DNA of 64,000 nucleotides from Batkoa obscura (taxonomy: Eukaryota > Entomophthoromycota > Entomophthoromycetes > Entomophthorales > Batkoaceae), in contig JASVEC010000041.1 of assembly GCA_030770535.1 (NCBI GenBank), positions 248,001 to 312,000 on the forward strand, in the 5' to 3' direction. Shown one piece after another: positions 16,667-29,777 of the stretch; the stretch's first letter is position 1, and every line of letters starts with the position of its first letter. Position numbers and translations under genes: made by a program. Below the pieces are notes generated by a model, which was not told the origin of the DNA, did no database searches, and was given only the letters and a program-made list of their open reading frames with translations.

Positions 16667-18679
16667 ATGGATTGCATTTATATACTACGATTCTTAATCT
16701 TACTCTTACCAATATTGTATCTAATATTAGCCCCTTATACTAAAGTAGAGGAAAGTTTTAATATACAAGCAATACATGATTTAATTACTTATGGATATAA
16801 AGGACTTGATAAAGTAAATTTATTCATATCTCTATTTCTTTTATTCAATGAATTAATAATCAAGTTTGATCACATCCAATTTCCTGGTGTTGTCCCACGT
16901 ACGTTTTTAGGTAGTATTGTTATAGCTCACATTGTTAAATCACTATCGTTTTTTATTAATTTGTTTTTCAATACATTTGATACCAAAGTGGATTTAAATG
17001 TTAAATTATTGAATTTATATTTAGGTAACTAAATACAATAATATAAATTTTATAAAATATATTAATATCATTTAGCAAGAAGTATATTAGGTATAGCATC
17101 CTCGATATCTATTTTAAGCATTGGAACACAATTAAGACAAATAGCTAAAAAATATGAATATTGGTATTTATTATATTCGATAATACCATTTCATTATAAC
17201 TTTTGGTGTACAAGAACATTACCAAATATATTTGCTTTAATACTAGTCAATTTTTCAATTGTGTATTGGTTGAAATTAATAATTTTAAAAATCGATGAAC
17301 CTAAATCAGAGCCTTATAAAAAATATCAAAGCAAAGATAAAGAGGAGAATATCAGATTCATGTTAATTATTAAGTTTGTTGGAATTTTATTATCCACTGC
17401 TTTGATATTTCGTTCTGAAGTTTTCTTTTTATTGGGCTTTTTAGGGTTATCCGATATTATTACCAATCTATCATTTTATTTCAAACTATCTAGATTCTTG
17501 AAACTTTTATTTATTACAATACTTGTTACTATAATAAGTTTAGGTAAATCTAATTGTATTTATATTACTATATAATACTTAATTAACTGATTAGTTACCA
17601 CAATAACAATTGATAGTTATTTTTGGAAAAATAGCATATTTATAAAAAATACATGGCTATGGCCTGAAGGCTACGTATTTTATTTTAATGCTATCTTAAA
17701 TAAGAGTCAAGAATGGGGAACATCTCCTTTTAATTATTATTTTATCAATTCGTTACCTAAAATCAACGGAATATCATATATAATGACAATAATTGGATTA
17801 TTGTTAATAAGTATAATATCAATAACTAAAAATCAATTGACTCGAAATTTAAAAGAGGCAAGAATCTTTTTATTAATTAACAGTAAAATTACATTACCAA
17901 TATTAACATATATTACATTTATGAGTATTCACGAACATAAAGAATGGCGTTTTATAATTTATATTCTACCTTTATTGAATATATCAGCTACTTGTACTAC
18001 TGTATTTTTATTATCTTATATTAACAAAAAAAATTGGAAATTAACATCATTTACAACTCGGTTTTTATTAAATTGGTGTTTATTCATTTGTTTTTGTATT
18101 ACTATGTTATTAGTATTTATATCCTCATTAAATTATCCTGGTGGCGAAGCATTGTATATGATTCATCAAATTAATAATAAATATGATAATAATTTAAATA
18201 AAACAATCAATATTCATATGGACGTTGCTACTGCTATGAACGGTGCTTCTAGATTTTTAGAAATTGGTGATAAAGAACAATGGAATTATGATAAACTAGA
18301 GAATTTAAATCAACCAAATGAGTATTTAAATTATACTTACTTACTTACATATAATCCAAAATTTCATCTCAATAATAATAATGAACAATCAAATATAAAT
18401 AATGATATCAATTGGAAAGTAATTGGTATAAGCTATGGTTTTAATAAAGTGATTATCACTTCACCAAAATTATGGCTAAATAGAGTAACAAGTATTCATC
18501 CATTGTCGTTGCTTATTAAAAGTAAGAATGAAGACAATAGTAACAATAATCAGAATTCAAATGTTAAAGATAATCGTTATTATTATAGAAAATTAGGATT
18601 AATCTTTTTAGAACATTTTACACCATTAAAAATTGAGTTTGTTCCCAAATGTTATATTTTAAAAAATCAATTGATATAA
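16667..18679 (+). CDS. ALG12: ALG12 alpha-1,6-mannosyltransferase, ER N-glycan assembly
   Basis: Adds the eighth mannose (alpha-1,6) from Dol-P-Man to the lipid-linked oligosaccharide in the ER lumen (GT22 family). Four exons (16667-16813, 16865-17024, 17076-17543, 17595-18679) give 619 aa with no frame problem. The luminal-loop motif [16 protein letters not shown] is diagnostic of GT22 mannosyltransferases. [32 protein letters not shown] and [12 protein letters not shown] are in the ALG12 order. Many hydrophobic segments span the protein, including [11 protein letters not shown], a conserved GT22 helix. The poorly conserved C-terminal third contains Asn-rich loops. It is convergent with the transporter gene, 208 bases between stop codons. 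Confidence 0.93.
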
Positions 18680-18887
18680 ATATTGGGTTATTTAGTTTAC
18701 TAAAATAAATCTATTGAAATTTAGAATTTTTATTTATTATCTATTAATTTTAATATTATATTACATTATACATTATAGTCAATCCATCAATTTTTTATAA
18801 GTATTATAATTAATACTTTTAAATTTTATTTTCTTCTAGCTAAGTTATTAAATAATAAAATGATTTACAAAATATTAAAACTAACAA

Positions 18888-20108
18888 CTAAATATCCAGA
18901 TCTAATTGTTCTTGATATTGATGACTTGTTGCTGGGTCTTTTCTATTTTCTAATTCTTCTTGTAATGTAGCTCGAGTCAATAAAATAAAGGCTAAAAATA
19001 TAATACTTCCGCCTAACCAAGAATTCCAAGGAATAACTAAGCCTAAAAGAGCTGAATCAACTAAGGATACTAGTGGAATAGTTATCATTACTCCAACGGA
19101 TGCAAATACAGGTGAGGTAAGGGTTATAACTGCCATTAAACCAGCATTATATAATACTCCCATTAAAGCATTAGTCATTAATAAAGGTAAAGCTGTTAAT
19201 GAAGGTAAGGCAAACTTTTCTAGACCAATGATATGTAAGATAGGAATTGGAATCCATAACAAAGTAAAGGTAATAAAGCCAATATAACTAGTAATATAAT
19301 TAGAAAGTGAAGTAGTTGGATTTTTTACTGAAACAGCATAAAATTTATATAAAACTTCAAAGAGACCAATTAATATAGCTGATATGATAGCTATCGAGTT
19401 ACCAATTATACTTGATTGTCTTTCATTACTATCTGGTTCCGAATTAAATACAGAGATAATAATTACTCCTAAAATACTTAAACCTACTGATATGGATTTT
19501 AATATATGTAAACTTTCTAACTTAAATAACACCGAAAATAAATAAGCAAAAAAACAAGAAGTATTATAAATAGCTGTTAAACTCGACATTGAAGTTAGGC
19601 CAACTGCTACATACCATAAATAAGCCCCTAAAGTTAATACACATGCAATCAATATTACTGCCTTTAACAATGTAAAGCTCCATTAAAAAATCGATTACTA
19701 CTATCAAAATGTTCCCTTTCAAGTCCCTCAACTTCGGACTTTATCTTATTATGACTATCTTTTATATTTTTTGATTTAACTATTTTTTTAAAAAAAAGAT
19801 CTAATGGATATACTAACATATAAAAAGAATGACTAAACCAACTAATGTAATAAAAGAGTAATAGACGAGTTACTATTATATATGGAATGAATGATAATTT
19901 AAAAACTTACAGTATAAAATAGGGGTTTTTAAAATCAAATTCTTTTTGTAAAGCTTGAGTAACTTCCTAACTAAAAGGTTAACTAAGTTTTTAACAAAAA
20001 TGATTTAAAATCTACCGTTTGGACTAAGAAAGCAATTAGACAAAAACCTAAGAGTAATAACCCTACAAAGAATCGTCGATTGGATGGATTGGTTTTGTTT
20101 TCTTCCAT
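18888..20108 (-). CDS. EamA/SLC35F-type multi-pass transporter, one base short in exon 3
   Basis: Drug/metabolite-transporter superfamily protein of the SLC35F type, related to yeast YML018C-like and vertebrate SLC35F3-F5 carriers. The substrate is not predictable; vacuole or Golgi membrane is likely. Three exons: 20016-20108, 19911-19966, and 19841 to 18888. The N-terminal TM1 (RRFFVGLLLLGFCLIAFLV) and the WFSHSFYM helix come first, then a charged loop, then KAVILIACVLTLGAYLWYVAV and the rest of the second half. Near 19661-19672 the frame breaks: the loop ends ..FFNGALHC and a stop, while LKAVILIACV continues in the next frame. One extra T would join them. The 260-residue downstream part alone is open from a Met at 19670. 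The gene is convergent with ALG12. Confidence 0.8.
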
Positions 20109-20985
20109 GATAATTTTATTACTGATTTGTATTTTGTTTAATGTTAAATTAAGTGGAAGAAAGAAGCTTAAGACTTTTTTTAATAAAAAATATAATTAAT
20201 GGTATGTTTCAGAAAATATTCTATTAATTGTTTTAAACTTAACTTGGATTTTTCGGAAGTTAGTTTATGACGTAATAATTCATTTAAGAATTCATTTACT
20301 TGAAGCCACTGGGAAGAACAGTGTGATTTTGGAATATTATCATAGTTATTAATAGACTATTACTTGATATATATTATTAATTTCAATTTTGTTTAAACTA
20401 TTTTATAACAGTTAGAACTAGTTTGGATAGTTTATGATAATTTATATACAAGTAGAATTTTGTTTCCATGGTAATAGATGAATTTGAAATTTCAACTGTA
20501 ATTTTGGAAATTTAATTTATTTGAAGTTGAAAATAAATTGAGGTTACAATTTATAATGAATTTTACTAAGCATGGAGTAATTGATTATTATTCTCCTCCA
20601 TCAAAACACTATCCTCATATTTATATATCTAGATTAGATTCTTATAATACAGTATTTATCTCTCTCATGATGCTAACATACTAGATAAATATTTATAAAG
20701 CTATTATTTAATCTACTATTCTATTTTCTATCTGTAATTTCCCCATTGGCCAAATAAAATATGGAAATGCCCTTTGCTTTTTTAGTTTTTCCATTTTTCA
20801 TTCAGTGTAAAATTTAAAAAACTATTAAAATGTGAAATCAAGTAAATGCATTCTATTCTATTACTTTTACGGTAAGATGTCTATTCTGAGTGGTCATGAC
20901 TGACTTGTATTGATTACGGTTATGGATGAGTAAAGCTACAGTCACTATTTTTTAATATTTTATTGGCTTAAATCGGCTAATCAAC

Positions 20986-21088
20986 TATATGGGGCTGTTT
21001 TTTTAGTTTCATTATTTTTCCATTTTTTAAGCGCTATTTATGTGGAAAAATTGTCAGTAAAATTCTTAAATACAAAAATACATCATAT
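20986..21088 (+). mobile_element. Palindromic MITE copy
   Basis: Starts ATATGGGGCTGTTTTTTT, has the central TTTTTTAAGCGCTATTT, and ends AAATACATCATAT. It is the only copy inside the gene-dense block between 2.3 and 26 kb. Confidence 0.85.
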
Positions 21089-21099
21089 CTACTCACAAA

Positions 21100-21140
21100 G
21101 CACATACAACCAAAAGGGTTTGAACTCAGACTCAACAGTG
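21100..21140 (-). repeat. Possible SINE/tRNA-like B-box remnant
   Basis: On the minus strand GAGTCTGAGTTCAAACCC matches a pol III B box (GTTCRANNC) and its stem. No matching A box is clear, so this is a weak call. Confidence 0.25.
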
Positions 21141-21350
21141 TAAAAATAGATAACACCACAAATGACATTAAAAGTACTTTATGATTAACATTTTAATTTA
21201 TAAAAGCTTAATCTACTCTTTAGCTTAATTCTATATATAAAAACCGATCCAAACTCAAATAATATAAAATTTCGAATATTTATAGAAATAGTATAAAATA
21301 AATTTAAAATTAATGATGTTATAAATAGCACTTAAGTAAAATCCAAAAAA

Positions 21351-23417
21351 TTATTTTTTATTAGTAACATGAAGATTAATACGTTGATGTTTATGTAAAT
21401 GATGTTTGACTCTATGATCTAATAAGAAGGACGATTCTTTCAATTTATTATAAAATTGAGCAGCTAAACTATGATTAAAGTCATAATAAGATCCTTTAAA
21501 TAATTCCATAAAAGTAATTTGATCCATCGGGATTTGATTTTCTGTCATTTCATTAATTAAACTCCTTACCAAATAATAATCTTTTTGATTGATTCCTCCT
21601 TTTAATAAAATATTATAAGTACAGGTATCAGCTACGAACCCAGACTTGACAATTTCTTTAAACATTGAAATGGCCGTCTTTAATTTATCTTCTTTTATCA
21701 ATTGATTTAGTTGTGAATTGACCATCCTTCTAGTAGGAATATAACCAAGCTGTGTTATATTGACTATAAATTCATTTGCTTGTTTAATAAAACCCCCTTT
21801 ATACATACCAATCACTATCTGTTGAACCATTAATTTAGAAGGTGAGTATCCAAATTTGACCATTTGCAAAAGCTTTTCCGCTGCTTTTTCAATCATGTTT
21901 TCCGATAGATAATTGTGTGTAAGACAAGTCAATATCTGTATTGTTGGTGTATTCTGCTTTTTAATCATTGCTTCTAATATCAACTCTGCTCTTTCATACT
22001 CTCCTTGACGTATCAATTCCACTATCATTATTCCATATTTATAACATTCACTTTTTACCTCTGTATTTAATAACTCATTAAGTATCGTTTCAAACTCCTG
22101 TTCTGTAGGTTTTGAATTTTTTAACTGATCCTTAAATAAAGATATCTGTACCGATTTTAAGCCAGTATCAAGTTTTGAAATTACTTTATCGTCTAAAAAT
22201 GAAATGAATTTTGTATCTTTAATTTTGTTTTTAAGCGGTAAAACAATTGAACTTGTTAACTCATTGGGTTCAAACCTATGTTCCTCAAGTATCTTTATAA
22301 TAGTAGGATAAAGGAGTGGCGAGGAAAATTTATTTAATGAACTAAGCAGCGTATTACATGTCACTGTATCTGGTTTAATTTTTGAATCTAATAATTTATT
22401 TAGGTGATTAATAAAACCCTTAAAGTTAATCGTCTTTATTGAATAGTGCAAAAGTATATTGTAAGTCCTTAAATCTTTAGGTATCTCTAACTGATCTATC
22501 ATCTTTATCCATTTTGAAGCACTCTTATAGTCCTCATACGAAACAAATGTACTCAATATTTTATTTGATAAGTTAGTGGAAATTGTTGCTTGCTTATTTT
22601 CCGTATTTATTTGTATAAATAATTTATAAATATGACTTGAATTGATATTTAAAAACTTATCTAAACTATTACCTTTGAATTCTCCTTCTTGATCCAATGT
22701 ATTAATTAATTTCCATATATCATTTAACTCCTTTATTAATCGTTTTGAATCATACCTTGTATTTTTAATTTCCGTCAGTAAAATTTGATACTCTTTTAAT
22801 AAATCAGACTTTTCACAAAATTTAGCATTCTCAAGTAAAGATATATAAACACAAATTGCAAATGGTATATTCTCATGCTTCAATAAGATTTTAATTAATT
22901 CCTTAGCAAGCCCAGAATTAATAACTAGAGTATGTGATAGCTTTTTGCCTGGAAACATAAGCTTTTTTTTAAAATGTTGAACAGAGTGATAAAAATTAAT
23001 AAATAAATTGGCAACCCTTTCATTAAAATAAACTAGTTCCTCTTTTTTTAAATATATCCTACTTAAATTCGCTTTTACATTGTCTGGCTTTAAAACTTGA
23101 TCCATTTCAAAATTTAATGTTTCCTCATATATTAACCATGGATTATATATCTCTTTCGAATATCTCACTCCAAAAACGGCATCTTTACTTTCTAATTTTT
23201 CTAACGAATGGCCATTCTGTTCTTTGTTTAATGGCTCATCAAGAATTGCTAAATTGCTATAACTTCTAATGATACAACCACGGTTTAGATGATTAAAACC
23301 TAAATTAGTTACCAACAGTGTACTTGATCTTAAATAAACCTTATGGTAAGTTTGGAAGAAAACATGAGATACCTTTGATGTTATAATATGTTGGATCCCA
23401 TTATATTTTCCTTTCAT
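21351..23417 (-). CDS. Mitochondrial pentatricopeptide-repeat (PPR) protein
   Basis: Single-exon gene, 688 aa, unusual here because most neighbours are split. The N-terminus is basic and hydroxylated, consistent with a mitochondrial presequence. From about residue 290 the sequence has degenerate ~35-residue helical pairs with PPR hallmarks: RTYNILLHYSI, PDTVTCNTLLSSL, PTIQILTCLTHNYL, ADTCTYNILLKGG, and MDQITFMELFKGSYY. Such proteins bind organellar RNA, typically for processing, stability or translation of one or few mitochondrial transcripts. The order and number of repeats do not identify an ortholog. The C-terminus is basic (HHLHKHQR). Confidence 0.85.
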   Translation of the reverse strand: MKGKYNGIQHIITSKVSHVFFQTYHKVYLRSSTLLVTNLGFNHLNRGCIIRSYSNLAILDEPLNKEQNGHSLEKLESKDAVFGVRYSKEIYNPWLIYEETLNFEMDQVLKPDNVKANLSRIYLKKEELVYFNERVANLFINFYHSVQHFKKKLMFPGKKLSHTLVINSGLAKELIKILLKHENIPFAICVYISLLENAKFCEKSDLLKEYQILLTEIKNTRYDSKRLIKELNDIWKLINTLDQEGEFKGNSLDKFLNINSSHIYKLFIQINTENKQATISTNLSNKILSTFVSYEDYKSASKWIKMIDQLEIPKDLRTYNILLHYSIKTINFKGFINHLNKLLDSKIKPDTVTCNTLLSSLNKFSSPLLYPTIIKILEEHRFEPNELTSSIVLPLKNKIKDTKFISFLDDKVISKLDTGLKSVQISLFKDQLKNSKPTEQEFETILNELLNTEVKSECYKYGIMIVELIRQGEYERAELILEAMIKKQNTPTIQILTCLTHNYLSENMIEKAAEKLLQMVKFGYSPSKLMVQQIVIGMYKGGFIKQANEFIVNITQLGYIPTRRMVNSQLNQLIKEDKLKTAISMFKEIVKSGFVADTCTYNILLKGGINQKDYYLVRSLINEMTENQIPMDQITFMELFKGSYYDFNHSLAAQFYNKLKESSFLLDHRVKHHLHKHQRINLHVTNKK

Positions 23418-24545
23418 CTCTGATTATATTAAAATCTGTCTATTTTTTGAGTTTGTAAGTTTAGACCTAAGATTTATTATGGGAAATATACAAAATCATT
23501 GGATTGGCTAATCCATAAAAGGATCAGATAAGACCATTGCAAAAATAACTGAGAAAAGTACAGTCTTTTAAATGCAATTTTTAGACTAAATGTGCATTGT
23601 AAAATTATCTATTGAATATTGATTTTATATCATTGACTATGATATTTTAATTTTGAAATATCTATTTTAAGTATTTCTTAAAATATACTAATTATGAAAA
23701 CAGGTTTTAGTAAGGCTGCTTATATATATTATCTGAAAAGTATAAATTTATTATTGATATGCCTTTACTGCCTTTTTATACAGCTATAATTTTACAAGAT
23801 TTTTTAATGTTTTAATTATTACATGTTTCCTCTACCTATGTGTGTTTAAGAAATACTTTATTATTTTCACACTTTTCTAATTACATAAACAAAATGGTAT
23901 AATAAACTGTGTTATGTATCATTTTATATACATTAAAACTGGCATTTTTAATAAAATTATTTAAAAATCGTATCAGCTCATAAATTTATCAATATTCTGA
24001 TATGGCTACTATCATTATGCTTTATCGATAAAAATAGATAATGTTTTAGTAACTGGGCTTGATAATTAACTCGAATTTCTATCTTAGAAGGGTATCATAT
24101 TATAATATATCAATAAAGTAATATATTAAAATGAATTTATTTTGATAGATTTGATTAAAGTAGACTAAAATTTACTTAAAATAGCAATTTTTTAGCTAAT
24201 TAAATTGTTACTTGATATATAAACATCATTACGTATCATACTCCAAGGAGCTAAAGAATAATAAATATATCTCAGGATATAGCTGTATGATATGCTTTAT
24301 ATTTAACTAATTTTATATGTCTATACTTGTTATTTGGAATATTCATCTTATCTACACTTACCTAACTAGCAATAAGTAATCTTGATTATGATCTAAGGAA
24401 CCCCAAAAAAATCGTAGTTCAAATTTACTATCAGAAATTTGCAAGTTGTGATTGGTTCCATCCAAAAGAAAAGAAAGAGTTTAATTATCATCAATATAAA
24501 AGCAAAATAACTTCCAAAAGCTCTTATAATTTTAGCTCAGATAAG
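23418..24545. other. Intergenic region, about 1.1 kb
   Basis: Shared upstream region of the divergent PPR and Ran-binding genes. AT-rich, with no repeats of the window's families and no coding frame that I can support. Confidence 0.55.
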
Positions 24546-26356
24546 ATGGGAGGATCGAAAGGTACTCTAAGCCTATGTCTTTTACTATTTTACATACTGA
24601 TAGAATAATAGCAGATAAAGAGAACGGTACCAATAAACAAGAAGATAATAATACTTCACATGAAGGTATAATTCTTGTTTAATTATAAAATTTAATTTAA
24701 TACTTATAGTAGCTCAAAAAGAACAAAATGCCCATGTAAATCCAACAAACGAATCACTAGCCGTAATTTTATATTTTCAATATGATTGGAAGCTAACTAG
24801 TCATAGGAGTATGAGGAGACAGAATTATCTAAAGATGAAAAAACAGTAAATGGGGGCGAGGCAGCAAAAAATGCCAAAAGAAGATTATCAGTCGATGCAT
24901 CACCTAAAGACACCGAACGAGAATCACCTAATAATCCAAAGAAAAAGTTTGGTTGTTTTTCTTTCTTTAAATCATTTACTCATTTCTTTTAGAAATGTTA
25001 CCGAGAAAGCAATTGAAAATAATAACTCTTCCAACACCATAGTTAGTGTAAGTGATTTAAATTATATATAGTACTTGTTAATTTAATTTCAAAAGGAAGA
25101 AGCTACAGTCTCAAGCACAACAACAATTCCTTCTTTTGGGAGAACTTTTGGTGCAACATATCATAGCTTAAACGAGAAATATGGCACTTCTTCGAAATTT
25201 GCTAATTTACAATCTATGTACACTAAACTAAACGTAACTATTTTACTTTCAATAAATGTTTTCTAAAATACCTCATAGACAACATCTGTAGATGAAGCAA
25301 CTAAAAAGGATGAAAGTAGTGCTCCTTTTGGCGAGAGCGCACCTCTATTTGGTAGTGGTACTACATTAGGAGGGGATGCTAAACTTCCTAAAATTGATAT
25401 ATTTGCAAAACCACCAGTTACTAATGAAAATGACGCATCTGGTACTACACCCTTTGGTGAGAACTCACGTTTATTTGGTAGTGGAACATCATTAGGAGGA
25501 GAGGTTAAACTTCCTACCGTCGATATTTTTGCAAAGTCATCAACTGATAATAAAGAAAGCCTACCCTTTGGTGGAAGCTCAAGCTTGTTTGGTAGTAGTA
25601 CTTCATTAGGTAGCGATATTAAACTCCCTAAGGTTGATCTTTTTACAAGATCATCAGATGATGCAGAGAAAAAAGAAGAATCCACCAATGATGATATATC
25701 TGAAACTTCAACTAGTGTTGCTATTACTGAAAAGAAAGAAACTGTAAATGCTAAAGATAGTAACGATTCCAATGGAAAAAGTGGACTTAGTGCTCTCTTT
25801 GAGCCCTACAAAAGTAACCATATATATTAAATACAACCATTCATAATATTAATGTAATTAGGTGTGAGCGGTGAAGAAGATGAAGCCACTCTTTATGAGG
25901 TAATCATTTTAATAAGTGGGAGTTTTGTGTTAATTTGAATAGATTGATGGGAAATTATTTGTATATAATAGAGACGATAGAGCATGGGCAGAACGTGGGT
26001 TCGGAGCTCTTAAATTACTTCAAAGCAAAGCTAATGAAGGAGATTATCGATTAGGTAGCTAGTTTTATTTAAAATAAATTAATTGTTTATAGTATTTTAG
26101 TTATGCGACATGGAAAGACCAAGAAAGTGATTTTAAATTCTAAGGTTTTTAGAGATATGAACCCACAAGGGGCTGAATTCAGATTGGACTTTTTGGCTGC
26201 AGATGACGGTAAAGTTTCCTCGTATGCTTTTAAGGTAAAATCAATATTCTTTTTGAATTCGTTATGCTTATTCTTTTTTAGACAAAGGCTAATGAAAAAC
26301 TTAATGTGTTGATTGGGAAATTAAAGGATGCTATCACTTCTTTCCAGAAAGAATAA
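24546..26356 (+). CDS. Yrb2/RanBP3-like Ran-binding nuclear transport factor, one base short at exon 5
   Basis: Nuclear Ran-GTP-binding cofactor, in known relatives helping Crm1-dependent export. Eleven exons: 24546-24561, 24612-24665, 24710-24762, 24807-24951, 24993-25047, 25096-25233, 25279-25813, 25862-25899, 25943-26054, 26101-26234, 26282-26356. Domain order is an acidic start, a basic NLS-like stretch (AKRRLSVDASPKDTERE..PKKK), three tandem ~40-residue FG-type repeats (PFG..LFGSGT..LGG..KLP..DIFAK), then a C-terminal Ran-binding domain with SGEEDEATLYE, LFVYNRDD.AWAERGFG, RLVMRHGKTKKVILNSKV and YAFKTKANEK. The 24951/24993 junction is out of phase by one base; a single extra A at the acceptor side would restore ENVTEKAIE. 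Nup2/Nup50 is an alternative, but the SGEE start of the RanBD favours Yrb2/RanBP3. Confidence 0.85.
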
Positions 26357-26643
26357 AAATAAGTTATTGGCATCTTTTACCTATAGTATGTTTTTGAACT
26401 TAGTTTGAATAGTTTAACTAGGACTAGAGGCTAATTTTGTCTAAGTTTTAATTATTATTTTCAAACAAAATAAACTGTTAGTTTTTGATAGTCTATCTGC
26501 TGGTGCTTTATTATGCTAATTGAATCATATGATTTAACTTTTGGTTTTTATCCTGTATAAAGTTTTGGAGATAAAGGTACTATATAAAAATGGCTGTGTT
26601 TTATAATTTTAAGCCTTTTATTTTTAATTCAAATTAGCTAGTA

Positions 26644-26746
26644 ACATGAGGGAATCCCTTTTTTTATTTTAGTGTTTTGTCCACTCTTTAAGTAGTTTAA
26701 CTCAAAAAATTATCAATCAATTTTGAACAAAAAACATCACAATGTT
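26644..26746 (+). mobile_element. Diverged second subfamily of the palindromic MITE
   Basis: Starts ATGAGGGAATCC and ends AACAAAAAACATCACAATG. The centre reads TTGTCCACTCTTTAAGTAG in place of the AGCGCT core. It aligns over its length with the copy at 30619. Confidence 0.5.
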
Positions 26747-29483
26747 TTTGCCTTCAAAGAATTACCTAAGCGTTAGCACTTTTTTATTTTCTTTATCTAC
26801 ATTTGATATGGTGTTTCAGATTTCCTTGCACTAACTATCAGAATTTTTTCTAATATAAAACACCAACTGATATAGAAGCTTTTAACAGTTATATTCTCAT
26901 TCTAATTTGTTTTTTTAAATAAATTAAAACTGACTTTTAATACTAACCTACAGTAATTTGAAAATTAATATGAGGATAGCTATTTTTTCTAAAAACAATC
27001 AAATAACATCAACGATATAATGAATTTTATCTTGCTTGATAAAAGCTAATTTAAATTAATAAAGTACAAAAATATCTGGAACAATTATTAAAAAGATATG
27101 TCATAAATTGATATTAGTAAAAATAGTCCATAAATAACTACAAAATATGAAAAATGTTATAAAGACCTAGGAATATTATAATGGAATTTAGAAGACAATT
27201 ATCACATTACTAGTTAATCTTTTTATCAAATTTAATATTACAAAACGGAAATATAGTAATTAGGTTACTAAATGAGTTAAGCTCTTAAAGAATGATATTT
27301 CATAAGATATCCTAGTTTAAACTTGTTATTGGTTAATGTAATGAAGTTACAACTTTTAAAAATATAAATAAGCTAATTTAAACTCTCAATATTCTAGAAT
27401 TTAAATGTTCTTATTTGGATATTGGCCTTTAAGATGAGGATTTTAATAAATTTGATTTAAAAACCTATAACATTTGCGTTTTATCAGCAATAAGCTAGTA
27501 AATCAAAATATCTAAAGTCAGTATGTTCATTTTTATTGTATTATACTGTAAAAGTATATTAAATTGATATTTTTTCAACTTTTAAAATAAACAAGATAAC
27601 AAGATTTCGAAATCTAGAATAATAAAACAGAATATTGGGATACTACATTGGCAAATAGAATTTAAAAATAGAAAATATTATTCTTTAGTTACATATTTAG
27701 TTTTCGGGCTTACTATTAAATATAGAATTAATATACAAATGGGGCTCATCTTTCAATTGAAAGGCAATGACAATAAAAGGAGCTTGATTCCTTAAATTTA
27801 TTAAAGATCGGGTGTTTTAAAGTTTACCCAAGCAGCAGGTGATATCCTCTTAATAGTAATTACATGTGATCGAAACAGTCTTCTTAGATATTGTCATGAG
27901 GTTTGATTGTTTATTGAGGAACTGTTGATCATTTTTCCTAATTTATAAATAAAAACGATTATTGATATAAATAGAAAAAGCTAAGACATGACAAAAACTG
28001 GACCATCAACTCGTATACATTAGAGTTAAGGGATTTTATTCTAACTAATATCTTTTCCTTAATATATCGATTTTTTTTTCTAATTTCGACATTTCGCTTT
28101 AATACATCTGATTTTTTTTCTATTTCTTATATAATTTGTATATTCTTGTTTTCATTTGATATTAAATTATTAAGTTTATTGAAATTCCAAGATTGCACAG
28201 TATTTCTTTGTACTGAGAACAAAACTTATGTCAATAAAATGCTCTATTTAATTAATCTGAGTTACTAATATATTATAACAAGTAACAATATTTTAATATA
28301 GCTATTTTTCACAAAAATATAAAAGTCAATAAATAAAATTAACAAATAAAAAAGTAATATAAAAATCAATAAATGTAACTTTTATTCATTTATGGCCAAA
28401 ATAACAAAATGTTTATTTTTAATTAAATAGTCATAAAAGTTACCATAGTAATTATATGAACAAACAAACTATATTTATAGAACTTTTAACTATTAAAAAT
28501 AAGAGAAATGATAAAGCCTTTAATACGTAACTTGAAAATTATAATATTTTAAGGAATAAACCTCCTTTTTAAAATAATATAAAAAAATCATCACGGTGGT
28601 ATAAAATTAGTTATTCTTAGACAGTGAATACAATGTATTTAGATCATAGCGTCATTATTTATTTTTGGTAAACGCGACAGAATTACATAAATTATGATAT
28701 ACCAATAAAACAAAAAAGGTAGTGTTTAAATAACTTGCACTTTAAAATTCCAAGTAATATCAAAAGGGTGATGAATAGGCTTAATAAATGTATTTGTTAA
28801 ATTTTAGTAAAATTCTTATCACTTAAGTTTGGAATAGACTGATTATAAACAATACTGTAACAATAATAGGACTATGTACTTCCAATAAACTTTATTTCAT
28901 TTTTTACCTTTAAAAGTTGTTCTGTTAGTCTTACTGATTCTAAATAAGTCAAAAAGCTTTAATATGGTTTATATCATTAGTAATAAAAGCTGTGTTTATT
29001 TTATAGTGATTTATAGTTTTTTTTTAAAAAGCTGTACTATATGATTTAACAATACATTAAGTTATAAAAATATAGGAATAAAATTTAACTATGTGGTTAA
29101 TTTATTACTATTATAAAAATAATTAAATATATTATCCTACTTATACCGCATATAATTACAAATAAAATGGATCATAATATTATTTAAATTAAAAACTTGT
29201 TTACATGATAGTGCTTTCATATTGGAGCTTCTCAACAGATTTTATAAAATTTGCTTGTAACCAAATTAGAATTCCTTCTTGCACAATAATTGTAATGTAT
29301 TTATAGCTGTGTTAAGTTTTTTTAATAGTTTGACATTTGTATTTCTATAGATGTAGCCTGTTCAAGCTAGTGCCCTATTTTTAATAAAGGAATGTTTTTG
29401 GTTTACATTTTTGACCATTTTTATGTAATCTAGAATCGAAAAAAAAACAAATACTAAAACAAAAGACATCCCTATAAATAGAT

Positions 29484-29510
29484 TTTATTTTTATTTTTAT
29501 TTTTATTTTT
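29484..29510. repeat. TTTTTA microsatellite
   Basis: Perfect TTTTTA-type units. A similar run occurs at about 34488-34509. Confidence 0.8.
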
Positions 29511-29673
29511 GTATAGTTGAATTAAATAAAAAGTACCAAACTTTAAATTAATCACATCATTAAGTAAAATTAAAGAAAATATCAACTTTCTCAATTTAGT
29601 ACCAGTGTTTTTTTTTTTAGAAAGTATCTCCTAATTAAAAAATAAGTTAATGTAATCATTTAGAATTGAATAA

Positions 29674-29777
29674 TTATGGGGATGTATTTTTAAGAATTTT
29701 ACTAATAGCTTTTCCATTTAAATAGTGCTTAAAAAATAGAAAAAGTGATGAAATCAAAAAAAACATCCTCACTTTTT
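29674..29777 (-). mobile_element. Palindromic MITE copy
   Basis: Starts TTATGGGGATGTATTTTT, has AAATAGTGCTTAAAAAAT at the centre and ends AAACATCCTCA. Confidence 0.85.

Larger units (their letters stand above)
20109..21350. other. Intergenic region, about 1.2 kb
   Basis: AT-rich DNA between the transporter start and the PPR stop. It contains one palindromic MITE copy (20986-21088) and a B-box-like sequence (GTTCAAACCC on the minus strand, about 21112-21130). No coding frame is supported. Confidence 0.6.

Noticed and set aside
25263-25772. 169-codon minus-strand frame
   Set aside because: Antisense to the FG-repeat exon of the Ran-binding gene, whose plus-strand reading has clear domain matches.
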